Assembly (NCBI GenBank): GCA_027323445.1 | Contig: DAHWBS010000011.1 | Coordinates: 1-34,124, forward strand | Length of the DNA stretch: 34,124 bases | DNA from: Leptospirillum sp. | GTDB taxonomy: Bacteria; Nitrospirota; Leptospirillia; Leptospirillales; Leptospirillaceae | Direction: 5' to 3' | Shown: in pieces, positions 12,177 to 22,267 of the stretch | Layout of the letters: every line of letters begins with the position of its first letter | Numbering within the stretch: the stretch's first letter is position 1 | Translations under genes and position numbers: made by a program | The notes under the pieces: model-generated | What the model saw: the letters and a program-made list of their open reading frames with translations, nothing else | Databases searched by the model: none | Told to the model about the DNA's origin: nothing

Positions 12177-12210
12177 TACCTTGACCCTCAATCAAGGTAT
12201 CTCATAGAAT
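12177..12210 (+). promoter_or_regulatory. ilvB promoter with an embedded palindromic operator candidate
   Basis: A sigma70-like promoter can be read as TTGACC (12181-12186), an 18-base spacer and TAGAAT (12205-12210). The -35 box lies inside a perfect inverted repeat: TACCTTGA (12177-12184), a 7-base centre, TCAAGGTA (12192-12199). A dimeric regulator bound there would block or steer RNA polymerase. It would drive ilvB and probably the downstream operon. The sequence is seen directly; the function is inferred. Confidence 0.6.
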
Positions 12211-12240
12211 AGTCTTTTAACTCTGAAAAAGCTTTCCATA

Positions 12241-12260
12241 TTTCTTATGATTTCTTATGA
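12241..12260 (+). repeat. Perfect tandem 10-mer in the ilvB leader
   Basis: The ten bases TTTCTTATGA occur twice back to back, about 30 bases downstream of the predicted promoter and in the untranslated leader of ilvB. Each copy contains an ATG, and the first (12247) is in frame with ilvB. It could be a binding site or simple slippage; nothing more can be said. Confidence 0.7.
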
Positions 12261-12327
12261 AAACGGCCCTCTGTGCCCAACCACCGTCCATGTGAGCCCT
12301 GTTCACACGCTGCCTAAGGAGATCCCA

Positions 12328-14079
12328 ATGAAGATGAGCGGAGCCGAAATGCTCCTCGAATCCCTCAAGAGGGAAAATGTACAACATATTTTTGGTTATC
12401 CCGGAGGAGTGGTCCTTCCGATCTTTGACGCATTGTTCAAGGATCCTTCTCTTCAGGTCGTCCTGACACGTCATGAGCAAGGCGCCGTCCATGCCGCAGA
12501 GGGCTATGCCCGATCCACAAACCAGGTCGGAGTCGTCCTCGTCACATCTGGCCCCGGTGCGACAAACACCGTAACAGGACTCGCCGACGCAAACATGGAC
12601 TCCATACCGATTGTTGTCATTACCGGACAGGTCCCGACCAAAATGATCGGAAATGACGCCTTTCAGGAAGCAGACATCGTTGGCATCAGCCGATCCTGTA
12701 CCAAACACAACTTCCTCGTGCGAAAGATCCAGGATCTTCCCAGAATCATAAAGGAAGCTTTCTATATTGCCAGGACAGGCCGACCCGGCCCCGTACTGAT
12801 CGATCTGCCAAAGGACGTTATAGTCGACAGGGCAGACTTCATCTATCCCGACAGCGTTTCCATCCGGTCATACAATCCGACAATGCAGGGCAACCGGTGG
12901 CAAATCCGCAAAGCAGCCCAGGCCATTTCAAAAGCCAAGCGTCCGGTTCTGTACGCCGGTGGCGGAATCATTTCTTCCGATGCGACCAAAGAACTCCTCG
13001 AACTGGTCACATTGACCAACATACCGACAACACTGACGCTCATGGGACTTGGGGCCCTGTCCGGAACTCACCCAAGATTTATGGGAATGCTCGGAATGCA
13101 CGGAACATACGCGGCCAATATGGCCATTCATCACTGCGACCTTCTCATCGCTGTAGGTGTCCGTTTCGATGACCGCGTAACCGGAAAAATCTCCGAATTT
13201 TCTCCTCACTCAAAGGTCATTCATATCGACATCGATCCGACATCCATCAGAAAAAACTTTCATGTGGACATTCCCATTGTCGGAGATGCCAAAAACATAC
13301 TCAAAGACCTGATCGAGGAGATAAAAGAACTCAATAAGCCTGAGCCCGCATCAAAAGAAAAGCTCATCGATCCATGGATCGAACAGGTCGATGAATGGGA
13401 AAAAGAACACCCGCTGACATATGAACATGATACCGAGGTCATCAAACCCCAGTATGTCATTGAAAAAATCTACCAGTTTACCCAGGGCGACTGTATTGTC
13501 TCGACAGATGTCGGACAACACCAGATGTGGACCGCCCAATTCTTTAAGTTCATAAAGCCAAACACATGGCTGACTTCAGGTGGTCTCGGTACTATGGGAT
13601 ATGGATTTCCGGCCGCCATAGGAGCCCAGAAGGCTCACCCGGACAAAAGGGTTATAGCGATCACCGGTGAAGGAAGTTTCATGATGAATATTCAGGAATT
13701 GGCGACAGTCGCATCCCTGGATATTCCCGTCAAGATTGTCATCCTCAATAATAAATATCTGGGAATGGTTCGCCAGTGGCAGGAATTTTTCTATGGCGGA
13801 AGATACTCATCCTCCTTTATTGGCCAGAGCCCCGATTTTGTGAAACTTGCAGAAGCGTTTGGCATCGTTGGACTAAAGGCATCCAGACATGACGATGTCG
13901 AAAACATCATCCTCGATGGATTTTCAAGACGGGGACCTGTCCTGATGGAATTTCATGTCGATCCGGAAGAAAATGTCTTTCCCATGGTTCCTGCGGGTGG
14001 ATCAAATATCGAAATGATCTTTGAAGCCCCGGAGCAAAGGGACGATCGAAAAAAACGGGATTCCATCCTGACGGCATAA
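12328..14079 (+). CDS. ilvB: Acetolactate synthase large subunit
   Basis: ThDP- and FAD-dependent enzyme making acetolactate or acetohydroxybutyrate, the first common step of valine, leucine and isoleucine synthesis. It has 583 residues. The N-terminal GYPGG motif is followed by the ThDP-activating Glu50 in TRHEQGAVHAAEGYAR. The ThDP/Mg site runs from GEG at 447-449 to NN at 474-475 (Glu in place of the common Asp of GDG). The ATG at 12328 has AAGGAG seven bases upstream; an in-frame ATG at 12247 would add 27 residues with no family support. The small subunit follows after 11 bases. It heads a long branched-chain amino acid operon. Confidence 0.96.
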   Translation: MKMSGAEMLLESLKRENVQHIFGYPGGVVLPIFDALFKDPSLQVVLTRHEQGAVHAAEGYARSTNQVGVVLVTSGPGATNTVTGLADANMDSIPIVVITGQVPTKMIGNDAFQEADIVGISRSCTKHNFLVRKIQDLPRIIKEAFYIARTGRPGPVLIDLPKDVIVDRADFIYPDSVSIRSYNPTMQGNRWQIRKAAQAISKAKRPVLYAGGGIISSDATKELLELVTLTNIPTTLTLMGLGALSGTHPRFMGMLGMHGTYAANMAIHHCDLLIAVGVRFDDRVTGKISEFSPHSKVIHIDIDPTSIRKNFHVDIPIVGDAKNILKDLIEEIKELNKPEPASKEKLIDPWIEQVDEWEKEHPLTYEHDTEVIKPQYVIEKIYQFTQGDCIVSTDVGQHQMWTAQFFKFIKPNTWLTSGGLGTMGYGFPAAIGAQKAHPDKRVIAITGEGSFMMNIQELATVASLDIPVKIVILNNKYLGMVRQWQEFFYGGRYSSSFIGQSPDFVKLAEAFGIVGLKASRHDDVENIILDGFSRRGPVLMEFHVDPEENVFPMVPAGGSNIEMIFEAPEQRDDRKKRDSILTA

Positions 14080-14090
14080 GGCGGGAAATT

Positions 14091-14642
14091 ATGAGCGATA
14101 TACAGAAACATTTTATACAGGTTGTTGTTGAAAACAAGTTTGGCGTACTTTCCAGAGTGGCCGGTCTTTTCAGCGCAAGAGGGTTTAATATCGACAGTCT
14201 GTCTGTCGCACCGGGAATTGATCCGACCGTCAGCCAGATGACTATTGAAACACAAGGTGATGACCATGTGGTTGAACAAATCGTCAAACAGCTGAACAAA
14301 CTCATTGATGTCATAAAAGTTGTGGACCTCTCCGAATTTTCTTTCCTTTGCAGGGAGACCCTGCTCATCAGGGTCAATACGGCCCGACCGGGCGACCGGG
14401 AGGAAGCTTTCCGGATTTCCGAAATTTTCCGGGCGAGAATCGTCGATTCTTCACCGGCAACCTATACGATCGAGGTCACCGGAGATACAGAAAAGATAGA
14501 AGCGATTCTCAACTTTCTGAAACCTCTTGGGATCAAGGAAATCATCCGTTCGGGAAAAATTGCGATTGCCAGGGAAGAACAGCATGGGGGACATCGACCT
14601 TCCAAACACAGTATCGAGGGAGAGTATTCTCATCACCGCTAG
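14091..14642 (+). CDS. ilvN: Acetolactate synthase small (regulatory) subunit
   Basis: Regulatory subunit that activates IlvB and confers valine feedback inhibition. The N-terminal ACT domain (about residues 6-80) shows the typical VENKFGVLSRVAGLFSARGF and NIDSLSV segments. A C-terminal ACT-like domain begins at RETLLIRVN, near residue 88. Its 183 residues match the long single-subunit form usually named IlvH or IlvN. The ATG has a GGCGGGA purine stretch upstream. It sits 11 bases after ilvB and 54 bases before ilvC. Confidence 0.95.
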   Translation: MSDIQKHFIQVVVENKFGVLSRVAGLFSARGFNIDSLSVAPGIDPTVSQMTIETQGDDHVVEQIVKQLNKLIDVIKVVDLSEFSFLCRETLLIRVNTARPGDREEAFRISEIFRARIVDSSPATYTIEVTGDTEKIEAILNFLKPLGIKEIIRSGKIAIAREEQHGGHRPSKHSIEGEYSHHR

Positions 14643-15716
<1,074 letters not shown>

Positions 15717-16355
15717 ATGAAGGTTCCTCCGGATCATTTTTCCAGACCCATCGCAAAAGAAGGATTTCCTTTTATCCTGATTTCTTTGGGAATCGTTGCA
15801 GGTTCAGTCTATTTTTTTGGACCTGCAGGGGGGATCCTGACCTTCCTTCCTGTTTTTGTCATTAATTTTTTCAGAAATCCGAAGAGGCAGGTTCCGCCTG
15901 GAGAAAGAACCATTGTTTCTCCGGCAGACGGAAAGATCGTTCGGGTCGAACATGATGACAAGGGCCGGATACACGTTTCCATTTTCATGAATGTTTTCGA
16001 CGTCCATTTAAACCGGATTCCCATAAAAGCGGCCATAAAGGGAATTTCCTACCATCCGGGAAAGTTTTTGAATGCTGATATGGACAAGGCGTCTCTTGAA
16101 AACGAACGCAACACACTTGTTCTTGAAACACAGGGAAAACAGGAAATCCGGATGACTCAGGTTGCCGGTCTTGTCGCCAGAAGAATTGTCTGTTATGCCG
16201 AAATCAACGATCTTCTGGAAAGTGGAGTCATTTTTGGTCTGATCAGGTTCGGTTCAAGAGTGGACCTTGATCTTCCGGGAGATTCGGAAATCAGGGTTTC
16301 CATGGGAGACCGGGTTCGAGGAGGGGAGTCTGTCATTGGATACATATCCTCATGA
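15717..16355 (+). CDS. psd: Phosphatidylserine decarboxylase proenzyme, short form
   Basis: Membrane-associated pyruvoyl enzyme making phosphatidylethanolamine from phosphatidylserine. The 212-residue length matches the short form. Hydrophobic segments occupy about residues 17-50, followed by FFRNP (51-55) and SPADGKIV. The self-cleavage site is Gly179-Ser180 in RFGSRVDL, where the serine becomes the pyruvoyl group. The ATG directly follows the ilvC stop (TAGATG), so translation is probably coupled. The next gene, pssA, makes its substrate and overlaps its 3' end. Confidence 0.95.
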   Translation: MKVPPDHFSRPIAKEGFPFILISLGIVAGSVYFFGPAGGILTFLPVFVINFFRNPKRQVPPGERTIVSPADGKIVRVEHDDKGRIHVSIFMNVFDVHLNRIPIKAAIKGISYHPGKFLNADMDKASLENERNTLVLETQGKQEIRMTQVAGLVARRIVCYAEINDLLESGVIFGLIRFGSRVDLDLPGDSEIRVSMGDRVRGGESVIGYISS

Positions 16356-17190
16356 CGAAGAAGGGAATGCGGGATCCAGAACGCGTTCCCGGGGAATTTA
16401 TATACTTCCGAATCTTTTTACGACGGGAAACCTGTTTTTTGGTTTTCTGGCCATTCTGGCAAGCTTTCAGCATGATTTCAAAAAGGCCGCCTTTTCCATT
16501 CTGATCTCTTCTGTCTTTGACAATCTCGATGGAAAAGTAGCAAGGCTCGCCAGGGCCACAAGTCAATTCGGAGTTGAATATGACAGCCTTGCCGACCTGG
16601 TTTCCTTTGGTGTCGCCCCTGCTTTTCTGGTGCTGAACGCAAACCTCGGAGGATACCACCGACTCGGTCTGATGGCCGCTTTTCTGTTTGCAGCCTGCGG
16701 AGCCCTTCGACTGGCCAGGTTCAATGTCATCACATCCACGGTATCGTCGCGGTATTTTATAGGACTTCCCATTCCCGCCGGAGCCCTTTTCATCGCTTCT
16801 GCCGAGATTGTTTCCACGGGTCCGCTTTCTGAGGTCATACCCTTTTCCCCAATGTTTTTTCTCATATCAACATACCTGGTTTCGATCCTGATGGTGAGTC
16901 CCATTCCTTACAGGAGTTTCAAGGAGGTCCGTTTTCTGAAAAAACCGCGACATACGTTTGTTTCCGTGTTGCTGGTATCACTTCTTTTCGTGCTTTATCC
17001 AAAACAGTCCTTTTTTCTGGTCATTTTGACCTATGTTCTTTTGGGTCCATCAGAATTCATTCTTTACCGATTTTTTATGAAAAGACCTCAAATTCTGGAT
17101 CCCCTGCCCAATCCTCCTGCGCCACCAACAGGCAGGTCCCTCAAGGCCCGTCTCCTGTCGGACCGCTTTAGTCATCCCAAGAAACATTAG
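16336..17190 (+). CDS. pssA: CDP-diacylglycerol-serine O-phosphatidyltransferase
   Basis: Integral membrane enzyme joining CDP-diacylglycerol and serine to give phosphatidylserine, the substrate of the neighbouring Psd. The CDP-alcohol phosphotransferase signature is complete: DNLDGKVAR followed by G-V-E-Y-D-S-L-A-D, matching DxxDGxxAR-x8-GxxxDxxxD. Several hydrophobic helices follow. The TTG at 16336 is chosen because GAGGAGGGGAG lies seven bases upstream, giving 284 residues and a 20-base overlap with psd. An upstream in-frame TTG at 16267 lies deep in psd and is less likely. Confidence 0.93.
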   Translation: MDTYPHDEEGNAGSRTRSRGIYILPNLFTTGNLFFGFLAILASFQHDFKKAAFSILISSVFDNLDGKVARLARATSQFGVEYDSLADLVSFGVAPAFLVLNANLGGYHRLGLMAAFLFAACGALRLARFNVITSTVSSRYFIGLPIPAGALFIASAEIVSTGPLSEVIPFSPMFFLISTYLVSILMVSPIPYRSFKEVRFLKKPRHTFVSVLLVSLLFVLYPKQSFFLVILTYVLLGPSEFILYRFFMKRPQILDPLPNPPAPPTGRSLKARLLSDRFSHPKKH

Positions 17191-17244
17191 GAAAGAACCC
17201 AAATCCAATCTTTCATCTGAAATCAAAATCAGGGAGGAGCAGCA

Positions 17245-18804
17245 ATGGCGAACCAGATTGTTCACATTTTTGACACGACACTCAGAGATGGAGAGCAAAG
17301 CCCTGGAGCATCGATGCAAAAAGAGGAAAAACTTCTTGTTGCCCGACAGCTCGCCCGACTTGGTGTCGATGTGATTGAAGCGGGATTTCCGGTGGCAAGC
17401 CCTGATGATTTTTCGGCGGTCTTGGCCATTTCGAAAGAGATTCAGGATGGACCCACCATCTGTGCACTTGCCAGAGCGGTGGACCGGGATATCACTGTCG
17501 CTGCCGAAGCTCTTTCAGGAGCGTCTCGAGGACGGATACACACATTTATTGCCACAAGTGCCCTTCATATGGAAAAAAAGCTCAAGATGTCAGAGGATCA
17601 GGTTCTGAAAAGTATTTTCAGAGCGGTCTCCCAGGCCAGGGGATTGGGTTACGAAGTCGAATTTTCAGCCGAAGATGCCACCCGGTCTGATCCCGGTTTT
17701 CTTGCAAGGGCTGTGACCTGCGCAATCGAAGCCGGCGCTTCGATCATCAATCTTCCCGATACCGTCGGATATGCCATCCCGTCCCAGATATCGGAGATGT
17801 TCGGGAATCTGATAGCTCGTGTTCCGGGTGCCGGAAACGTCATTTTTTCCTGCCACTGTCACGATGATCTGGGTCTGTCTGTTGCGAACTCCCTGGCAGC
17901 GGTTGAGGCCGGAGCCCGCCAGGTCGAGTGCACAATCAACGGAATCGGGGAGAGGGCGGGAAATGCGGCGCTTGAAGAGATTGTCATGGCCCTTAAGGTC
18001 AGAAAGCCGCATTTCGGAGTTGAAACGGCCATTCGGACGGAAGAGTTCACTAAAACAAGTCGTCTTGTCTCAACCGTTACAGGAATGATGGTCCAGCCCA
18101 ATAAGGCGATAGTCGGTGAAAATGCCTTTGCCCATGAGTCCGGAATCCACCAGGATGGCTATCTGAAAGATAAAAAAACCTATGAAATCATGGGAAGGGA
18201 GCAGGTTGGAGCCAGTGCCGGAGGACTGATCCTTGGAAAGCATTCCGGCCGCCACGCGCTGAAGGATCGTCTTTTGACCATGGGGTATTCCTTTGGAGAG
18301 GAAGAACTGAACGAACTCTACGACCGCTTCAAAAAGCTTGCCGACCAGAAAAAAGAAATCTTCGAAGAAGATATCGAAACACTGATTGTCGCAACAGGCC
18401 GGAAAGCGGCCTACCGATTTGTCCTGAAAAGACTTCATTTAAGCGGCGGTACGGAGATCCCTCCGACGGCAACGATCGTTCTCGATGTTGACGGCCGCGA
18501 ACACCGGATGGCCGGTTTGGGAGATGGCCCTGTGGACGCCATCTATCGAACCCTTGCGAAGATGACCGGAACGACCCCAAGGCTTGTTTCCTATGTCGTC
18601 AAAGCCATTACCGGCGGTACCGATGCACAGGGAGAGGTCACCGTGAGACTTGAGGATGATGGCATCCTTTCTGTGGGACGAGGCTCCGACACCGATATTC
18701 TGGTCGCTTCTGCCAAAGCCTATTTGTCGGCTTTAAATCGTCTCGATCGCAAAAAAAGCCAGGATCATAAAAAAGAAGGGGAAGTGTCCCGTCCTGTTCT
18801 TTAA
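17245..18804 (+). CDS. leuA: 2-isopropylmalate synthase
   Basis: Condenses acetyl-CoA with 2-oxoisovalerate, the committed step of leucine synthesis. The DRE-TIM barrel begins with FDTTLRDGEQSPG (from about residue 9), with the metal-binding HCHDDLG and the NGIGERAGN and HESGIHQDG segments. The C-terminal LeuA allosteric domain, which binds leucine, occupies the last 130 or so residues. At 519 residues it is full length, so feedback inhibition by leucine is expected. The ATG has a GGGAGGAG site upstream. It follows pssA by 54 bases. leuC and leuD, needed for the next step, are not in the window. Confidence 0.96.
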   Translation: MANQIVHIFDTTLRDGEQSPGASMQKEEKLLVARQLARLGVDVIEAGFPVASPDDFSAVLAISKEIQDGPTICALARAVDRDITVAAEALSGASRGRIHTFIATSALHMEKKLKMSEDQVLKSIFRAVSQARGLGYEVEFSAEDATRSDPGFLARAVTCAIEAGASIINLPDTVGYAIPSQISEMFGNLIARVPGAGNVIFSCHCHDDLGLSVANSLAAVEAGARQVECTINGIGERAGNAALEEIVMALKVRKPHFGVETAIRTEEFTKTSRLVSTVTGMMVQPNKAIVGENAFAHESGIHQDGYLKDKKTYEIMGREQVGASAGGLILGKHSGRHALKDRLLTMGYSFGEEELNELYDRFKKLADQKKEIFEEDIETLIVATGRKAAYRFVLKRLHLSGGTEIPPTATIVLDVDGREHRMAGLGDGPVDAIYRTLAKMTGTTPRLVSYVVKAITGGTDAQGEVTVRLEDDGILSVGRGSDTDILVASAKAYLSALNRLDRKKSQDHKKEGEVSRPVL

Positions 18805-18841
18805 GTCAGTCAATCGGTAAAATGGGGTAAACGATGTGAAT

Positions 18842-18857
18842 GGGACCAGAGGGTCCC
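18842..18857 (+). other. Small perfect stem-loop between leuA and leuB
   Basis: GGGACC (18842-18847), loop AGAG, GGTCCC (18852-18857) form a perfect six-base-pair, GC-rich hairpin in the 82-base gap between leuA and leuB. No run of T follows, so it is not a standard terminator. It might be an mRNA processing or stability element that adjusts leuB expression, or have no function. Confidence 0.5.
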
Positions 18858-18886
18858 TGTCGAAAACAGAATTTCGGAGAAAATGC

Positions 18887-19990
18887 ATGAGTATGGTTCA
18901 AAATTATAAGATTCTTCTTCTTCCCGGTGATGGAATCGGTCCCGAGGTTACGGCTCCAGTGAGAGAACTGGTATCCGAGATCAACCGGTCGGAGGCCACT
19001 TCCCAGAAAAAAATCCATATCGAGCTGGTGGAAGGACTCATCGGAGGAGCGGCGACGGATGCCACAGGAAAACCTCTCCCGAAAGAGACTCTTGATTTGG
19101 CGGATTCCTGCGACGCTGTTCTCCTGGCAGCTGTCGGCGGACCCAAATACGACCTTCTTCCCTATGAGCTTCGGCCAGAGCGCGCGCTTCTCGGGATAAG
19201 AGAGCATCTGGGGGCATTTGCCAATCTTCGCCCCGCCCGCCTTTTTCCAGAGCTTGTGGATGCTTCCACACTGAAACCGGAGGTTATCTCGGATCTGGAC
19301 CTCATGGTCGTTCGTGAGCTTACCGGTGGAATCTACTTCGGAAAGCCGAGGGGAATTGTTGAAGAAAACGGTATCCGCAGAGGAATCAATACCGAAACCT
19401 ATACCGAGCCGGAAGTCGAGCGGGTTGCCCGGGTAGCGTTTGAACTGGCCAGAAAAAGAAGTCACCGGGTCACCTCCGTCGACAAGGCCAATGTTCTTGA
19501 GTCTTCCGTTCTCTGGAGAGAGGTTGTCATCCGGGTTCACAAAGACTATCCCGACGTAGCACTTGATCATATGTATGTCGACAATGCGGCTATGCAGCTT
19601 GTCCGGAAGCCCAAACAGTTCGATGTCATCGTAACGGGCAATATTTTCGGGGATATTCTTTCGGATGAGGCTTCCCAGCTTACAGGTTCCATCGGGATGC
19701 TTGCCTCTGCCTCCATTGGCGGGAAAACCGGACTCTATGAGCCGATTCATGGCTCCGCTCCCGATATTGCCGGCAAGAATATCGCTAATCCGATGGCGAT
19801 GATCCTCTCTCTGGCCCTCCTGTTCCGCTATTCTCTCGACCGTGAGGATCTGGCCCAGAGGATTGAGCGATCCGTTTCTTCTGTTCTCTCCCAGGGATTC
19901 CGGACGGCAGACATTGCCCAGATTAAGGGGCAGGTGCTGGGAACCCGGGAAATGGGTGAAAAAATCATCAGGGAATATTCTCGGGTCTAG
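18887..19990 (+). CDS. leuB: 3-isopropylmalate dehydrogenase
   Basis: NAD-dependent oxidative decarboxylation of 3-isopropylmalate in leucine synthesis. It has 367 residues. [11 protein letters not shown] is at the N-terminus, [10 protein letters not shown] follows the substrate region, and the metal-site segment is [14 protein letters not shown]. The [18 protein letters not shown] segment is characteristic of this family. The ATG at 18887 follows CGGAGA by six to seven bases. A GTG further upstream in the same frame lies before the intergenic hairpin and is unlikely. It belongs to the ilv-leu operon. Confidence 0.95.
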   Translation: MSMVQNYKILLLPGDGIGPEVTAPVRELVSEINRSEATSQKKIHIELVEGLIGGAATDATGKPLPKETLDLADSCDAVLLAAVGGPKYDLLPYELRPERALLGIREHLGAFANLRPARLFPELVDASTLKPEVISDLDLMVVRELTGGIYFGKPRGIVEENGIRRGINTETYTEPEVERVARVAFELARKRSHRVTSVDKANVLESSVLWREVVIRVHKDYPDVALDHMYVDNAAMQLVRKPKQFDVIVTGNIFGDILSDEASQLTGSIGMLASASIGGKTGLYEPIHGSAPDIAGKNIANPMAMILSLALLFRYSLDREDLAQRIERSVSSVLSQGFRTADIAQIKGQVLGTREMGEKIIREYSRV

Positions 19991-20017
19991 CTCTCAAAAA
20001 AGATTGAAGGACTGGTT

Positions 20018-21070
20018 GTGAAGAAGATCAAAGATTTGTGCGTAAGCGTTTTTGGGGCTACGGGCGCTGTGGGGAAAGAGATGATTTCCATACTGGAAGA
20101 AAGACGGTTTCCTGTTGGAGAGCTCCGACTTTTCGCAACCGAGCGCTCGGCCGGAGAGAAAGTCTCTTTTAAAGGCCGGTCGATTACCGTTTCATCTTTT
20201 GATGATCCGGAAAAAGCGAGGGGAATCGATATTGCCCTGTTATCGGCCGGAGCGACACCGAGTCTTGAGATATCTCCTTTTCTCAGAGATCAGGGAATTC
20301 TGGTCATCGACAACAGCTCGGCGTTCAGGATGGATCCGGATGTTCCTCTCGTGGTTCCGGAGGTCAACAGGGCAAAAATTCCGGCCTATCCGGCGGGAGC
20401 CATCATTGCCAATCCCAACTGCGCCACGATCCAGATGCTTCTGGCAATCAAGCCGCTCATTGATTTTGCCGGAGCAAAAAGGATCGTTGTCACGACCTTC
20501 CAGTCGGTATCAGGGACAGGAAAAGACGCGATGGAGGAGCTTACCTCCCAGCTTTCGCTGATCTTGAACGGCAGGATCGGGGAGGTTGTCCCGACGGTCT
20601 ATCCCCACCAGATTGCCTTCAATGTTCTTCCGCACATCGACTCCTTTCTTCCGGACGGTTATACGAAAGAGGAGGAGAAGATGGTGAACGAAACACGGAA
20701 GATCCTGGATATGGACCATCTCAGGGTGACCGCAACGACCGTAAGGGTTCCTGTCATGATAGGCCATAGCGAGGCTGTCAATATCGAGTTTGAAAGGGAG
20801 CTTTCTCCGGAAACAGCCCGGAAAATCCTCGAGAAAGCCCCTGGAGTGAAAGTGCTGGACAATCCTTCGGCCTGCGAGTATCCGCTTCCCATGGATGTCG
20901 CCGGGCAGGACGATGTCTATGTCGGTCGTATCCGTCGGGATTTTTCGGTGGACCATGGCTTGAACTTGTGGGTTGTCGGGGATAATCTGAGAAAAGGGGC
21001 GGCGCTGAATGCCATTCAGATCGCAGAGGTTTCCCTGGGCATTTCCCCCAACCAGCGGGAAAAAAGATGA
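20018..21070 (+). CDS. asd: Aspartate-semialdehyde dehydrogenase
   Basis: Reduces aspartyl phosphate to aspartate semialdehyde, the branch point to lysine/diaminopimelate, threonine and methionine. The nucleotide-binding FGATGAVGKEM is at the N-terminus, the catalytic cysteine sits in ANPNCATIQM, the SGTGKDAM loop follows, and the GHSEAV segment holds a conserved histidine. The length is normal at 350 residues. The GTG start has GAAGGA about seven bases upstream. It follows leuB by 27 bases and overlaps nadA by four (ATGA), so the operon continues. Confidence 0.95.
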   Translation: MKKIKDLCVSVFGATGAVGKEMISILEERRFPVGELRLFATERSAGEKVSFKGRSITVSSFDDPEKARGIDIALLSAGATPSLEISPFLRDQGILVIDNSSAFRMDPDVPLVVPEVNRAKIPAYPAGAIIANPNCATIQMLLAIKPLIDFAGAKRIVVTTFQSVSGTGKDAMEELTSQLSLILNGRIGEVVPTVYPHQIAFNVLPHIDSFLPDGYTKEEEKMVNETRKILDMDHLRVTATTVRVPVMIGHSEAVNIEFERELSPETARKILEKAPGVKVLDNPSACEYPLPMDVAGQDDVYVGRIRRDFSVDHGLNLWVVGDNLRKGAALNAIQIAEVSLGISPNQREKR

Positions 21071-22029
21071 GCAAGCTCTCTCCTGTAAAAGAAAGCGTTC
21101 CAACGGCTGACCAGGATCCCGTCGTAGCCGATCTTGTTGCCCGGATCCAGAAGCTGAAACGGGAGCGAGGTGCGGTCATCCTTGCCCATAACTATCAGGT
21201 GGGCGATGTTCAGGATGTTGCGGACCTGGTGGGAGACTCGCTGGAGCTTGCCCGGTGGGCGGCATCCGGGTCGGCTCCGGTCATCCTGTTTTGCGGTGTA
21301 CATTTCATGGCCGAGACCGCCAAGATTTTAAATCCCTCCCGCCGGGTCATTGTTCCGGATCTTGACGCGGGATGTCCGATGGCTGACATGATTACTCCTG
21401 AAGAGGTCGATCGCCTCAGAGCCGAGCATCCCGGTGCTGTTGTTGTGACATATGTTAATTCCCCCGCGGCGGTCAAGGCCAAGAGCGATATCTGCTGTAC
21501 CTCGGCCAATGCCGTAAAGGTCGTGAACTCGATTCCTGAAAATACTCCCATTATCTTCATCCCGGACCAGTTCCTGGGAGACTTTGTCCAGCGGCAAACG
21601 GGAAGGGAATTGATTCTTTTCAGGGGATTTTGTCCGACCCACATGAGAATCATGGCAAAGGACATCGTGCAGGCCAGGAGCGAACACCCGGGAGCGCTGG
21701 TTCTGGCTCATCCGGAGTGCCAGAGCGATGTTGCAATGATTGCCGATGTTGTGACATCAACCTCAAAGATGGCCACTGAGGTCAGGAACTATCCCGGGCA
21801 AACAGTGATTGTCGGGACCGAAACGGGAATGATCCATCGCCTCCAGAAGGAAAATCCCGGGAAGACCTTTGTCGCTGCTTGCAGTACCTGTGACTGTGCC
21901 AACATGAAGGTCAATTCGCTCGAAAAAATTCTCTGGGCACTGGAAGACATGTCTCCGGAAATCGAAATTTCGGAAGAGATCAGGGTTCCGGCAAGCCAGG
22001 CCCTTCAAAGAATGCTGGATATTGCCTAG
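21067..22029 (+). CDS. nadA: Quinolinate synthase
   Basis: 4Fe-4S enzyme condensing iminoaspartate and dihydroxyacetone phosphate to quinolinate for NAD synthesis. It has 320 residues. Likely cluster ligands are Cys103 (AGCPMADM), Cys189 (GFCPTH) and Cys277, the last cysteine of CSTCDCANMK. The substrate-binding segment AHNYQ is at residues 40-44. The ATG overlaps the asd stop. nadB and nadC are not in the window, so the source of iminoaspartate must lie elsewhere. Confidence 0.95.
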   Translation: MSKLSPVKESVPTADQDPVVADLVARIQKLKRERGAVILAHNYQVGDVQDVADLVGDSLELARWAASGSAPVILFCGVHFMAETAKILNPSRRVIVPDLDAGCPMADMITPEEVDRLRAEHPGAVVVTYVNSPAAVKAKSDICCTSANAVKVVNSIPENTPIIFIPDQFLGDFVQRQTGRELILFRGFCPTHMRIMAKDIVQARSEHPGALVLAHPECQSDVAMIADVVTSTSKMATEVRNYPGQTVIVGTETGMIHRLQKENPGKTFVAACSTCDCANMKVNSLEKILWALEDMSPEIEISEEIRVPASQALQRMLDIA

Positions 22030-22267
22030 TCTAACCCGCCTTTTTTTGATGCTGGGGGGGCTTTTTCTGCTTCTGGCGGGTTTGTCGGAGTTGTGGTCAA
22101 GGTGGGGAAAAAAGTCCGGTCTTCCTCTTCCAGGCCGGCTTCCAGGGGATATTGAGATCCACCGCCCGGGATTCCACCTGTACGTTCCATTGGCGACAAG
22201 CCTGCTTCTATCGGTCGGGATATCCCTTCTATTTTTTCTGTTTTCCTGGATCTCCCGAAAACTCTGA
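22022..22267 (+). CDS. Small DUF2905-family membrane protein
   Basis: 81-residue protein with two hydrophobic segments (about residues 6-22 and 52-76) flanking the GRLPGDIEIHRPGFHLYVPL region, which is the hallmark of the DUF2905 family; its function is unknown. The start is uncertain: a TTG at 22022 overlaps nadA by eight bases, and an ATG at 22049 is the other choice; neither has a clear ribosome binding site. It is probably the last gene of the operon. Its 3' end overlaps the convergent minus-strand gene by 39 bases. Confidence 0.8.
   Translation: MPSLTRLFLMLGGLFLLLAGLSELWSRWGKKSGLPLPGRLPGDIEIHRPGFHLYVPLATSLLLSVGISLLFFLFSWISRKL

Noticed and set aside
12247-12327. Possible N-terminal extension or leader peptide of ilvB
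   Set aside because: The internal AAGGAG before the ATG at 12328 and the family N-terminus favour the shorter protein; the extension is not rich in Ile, Leu or Val as an attenuator peptide would be.
12217-12708. Minus-strand frame opposite the ilvB start
   Set aside because: Overlaps the conserved IlvB N-terminus and its leader; no family resemblance.
18806-19750. Minus-strand frame opposite leuB
   Set aside because: Entirely covered by conserved LeuB coding sequence; no motifs or ribosome binding site of note.
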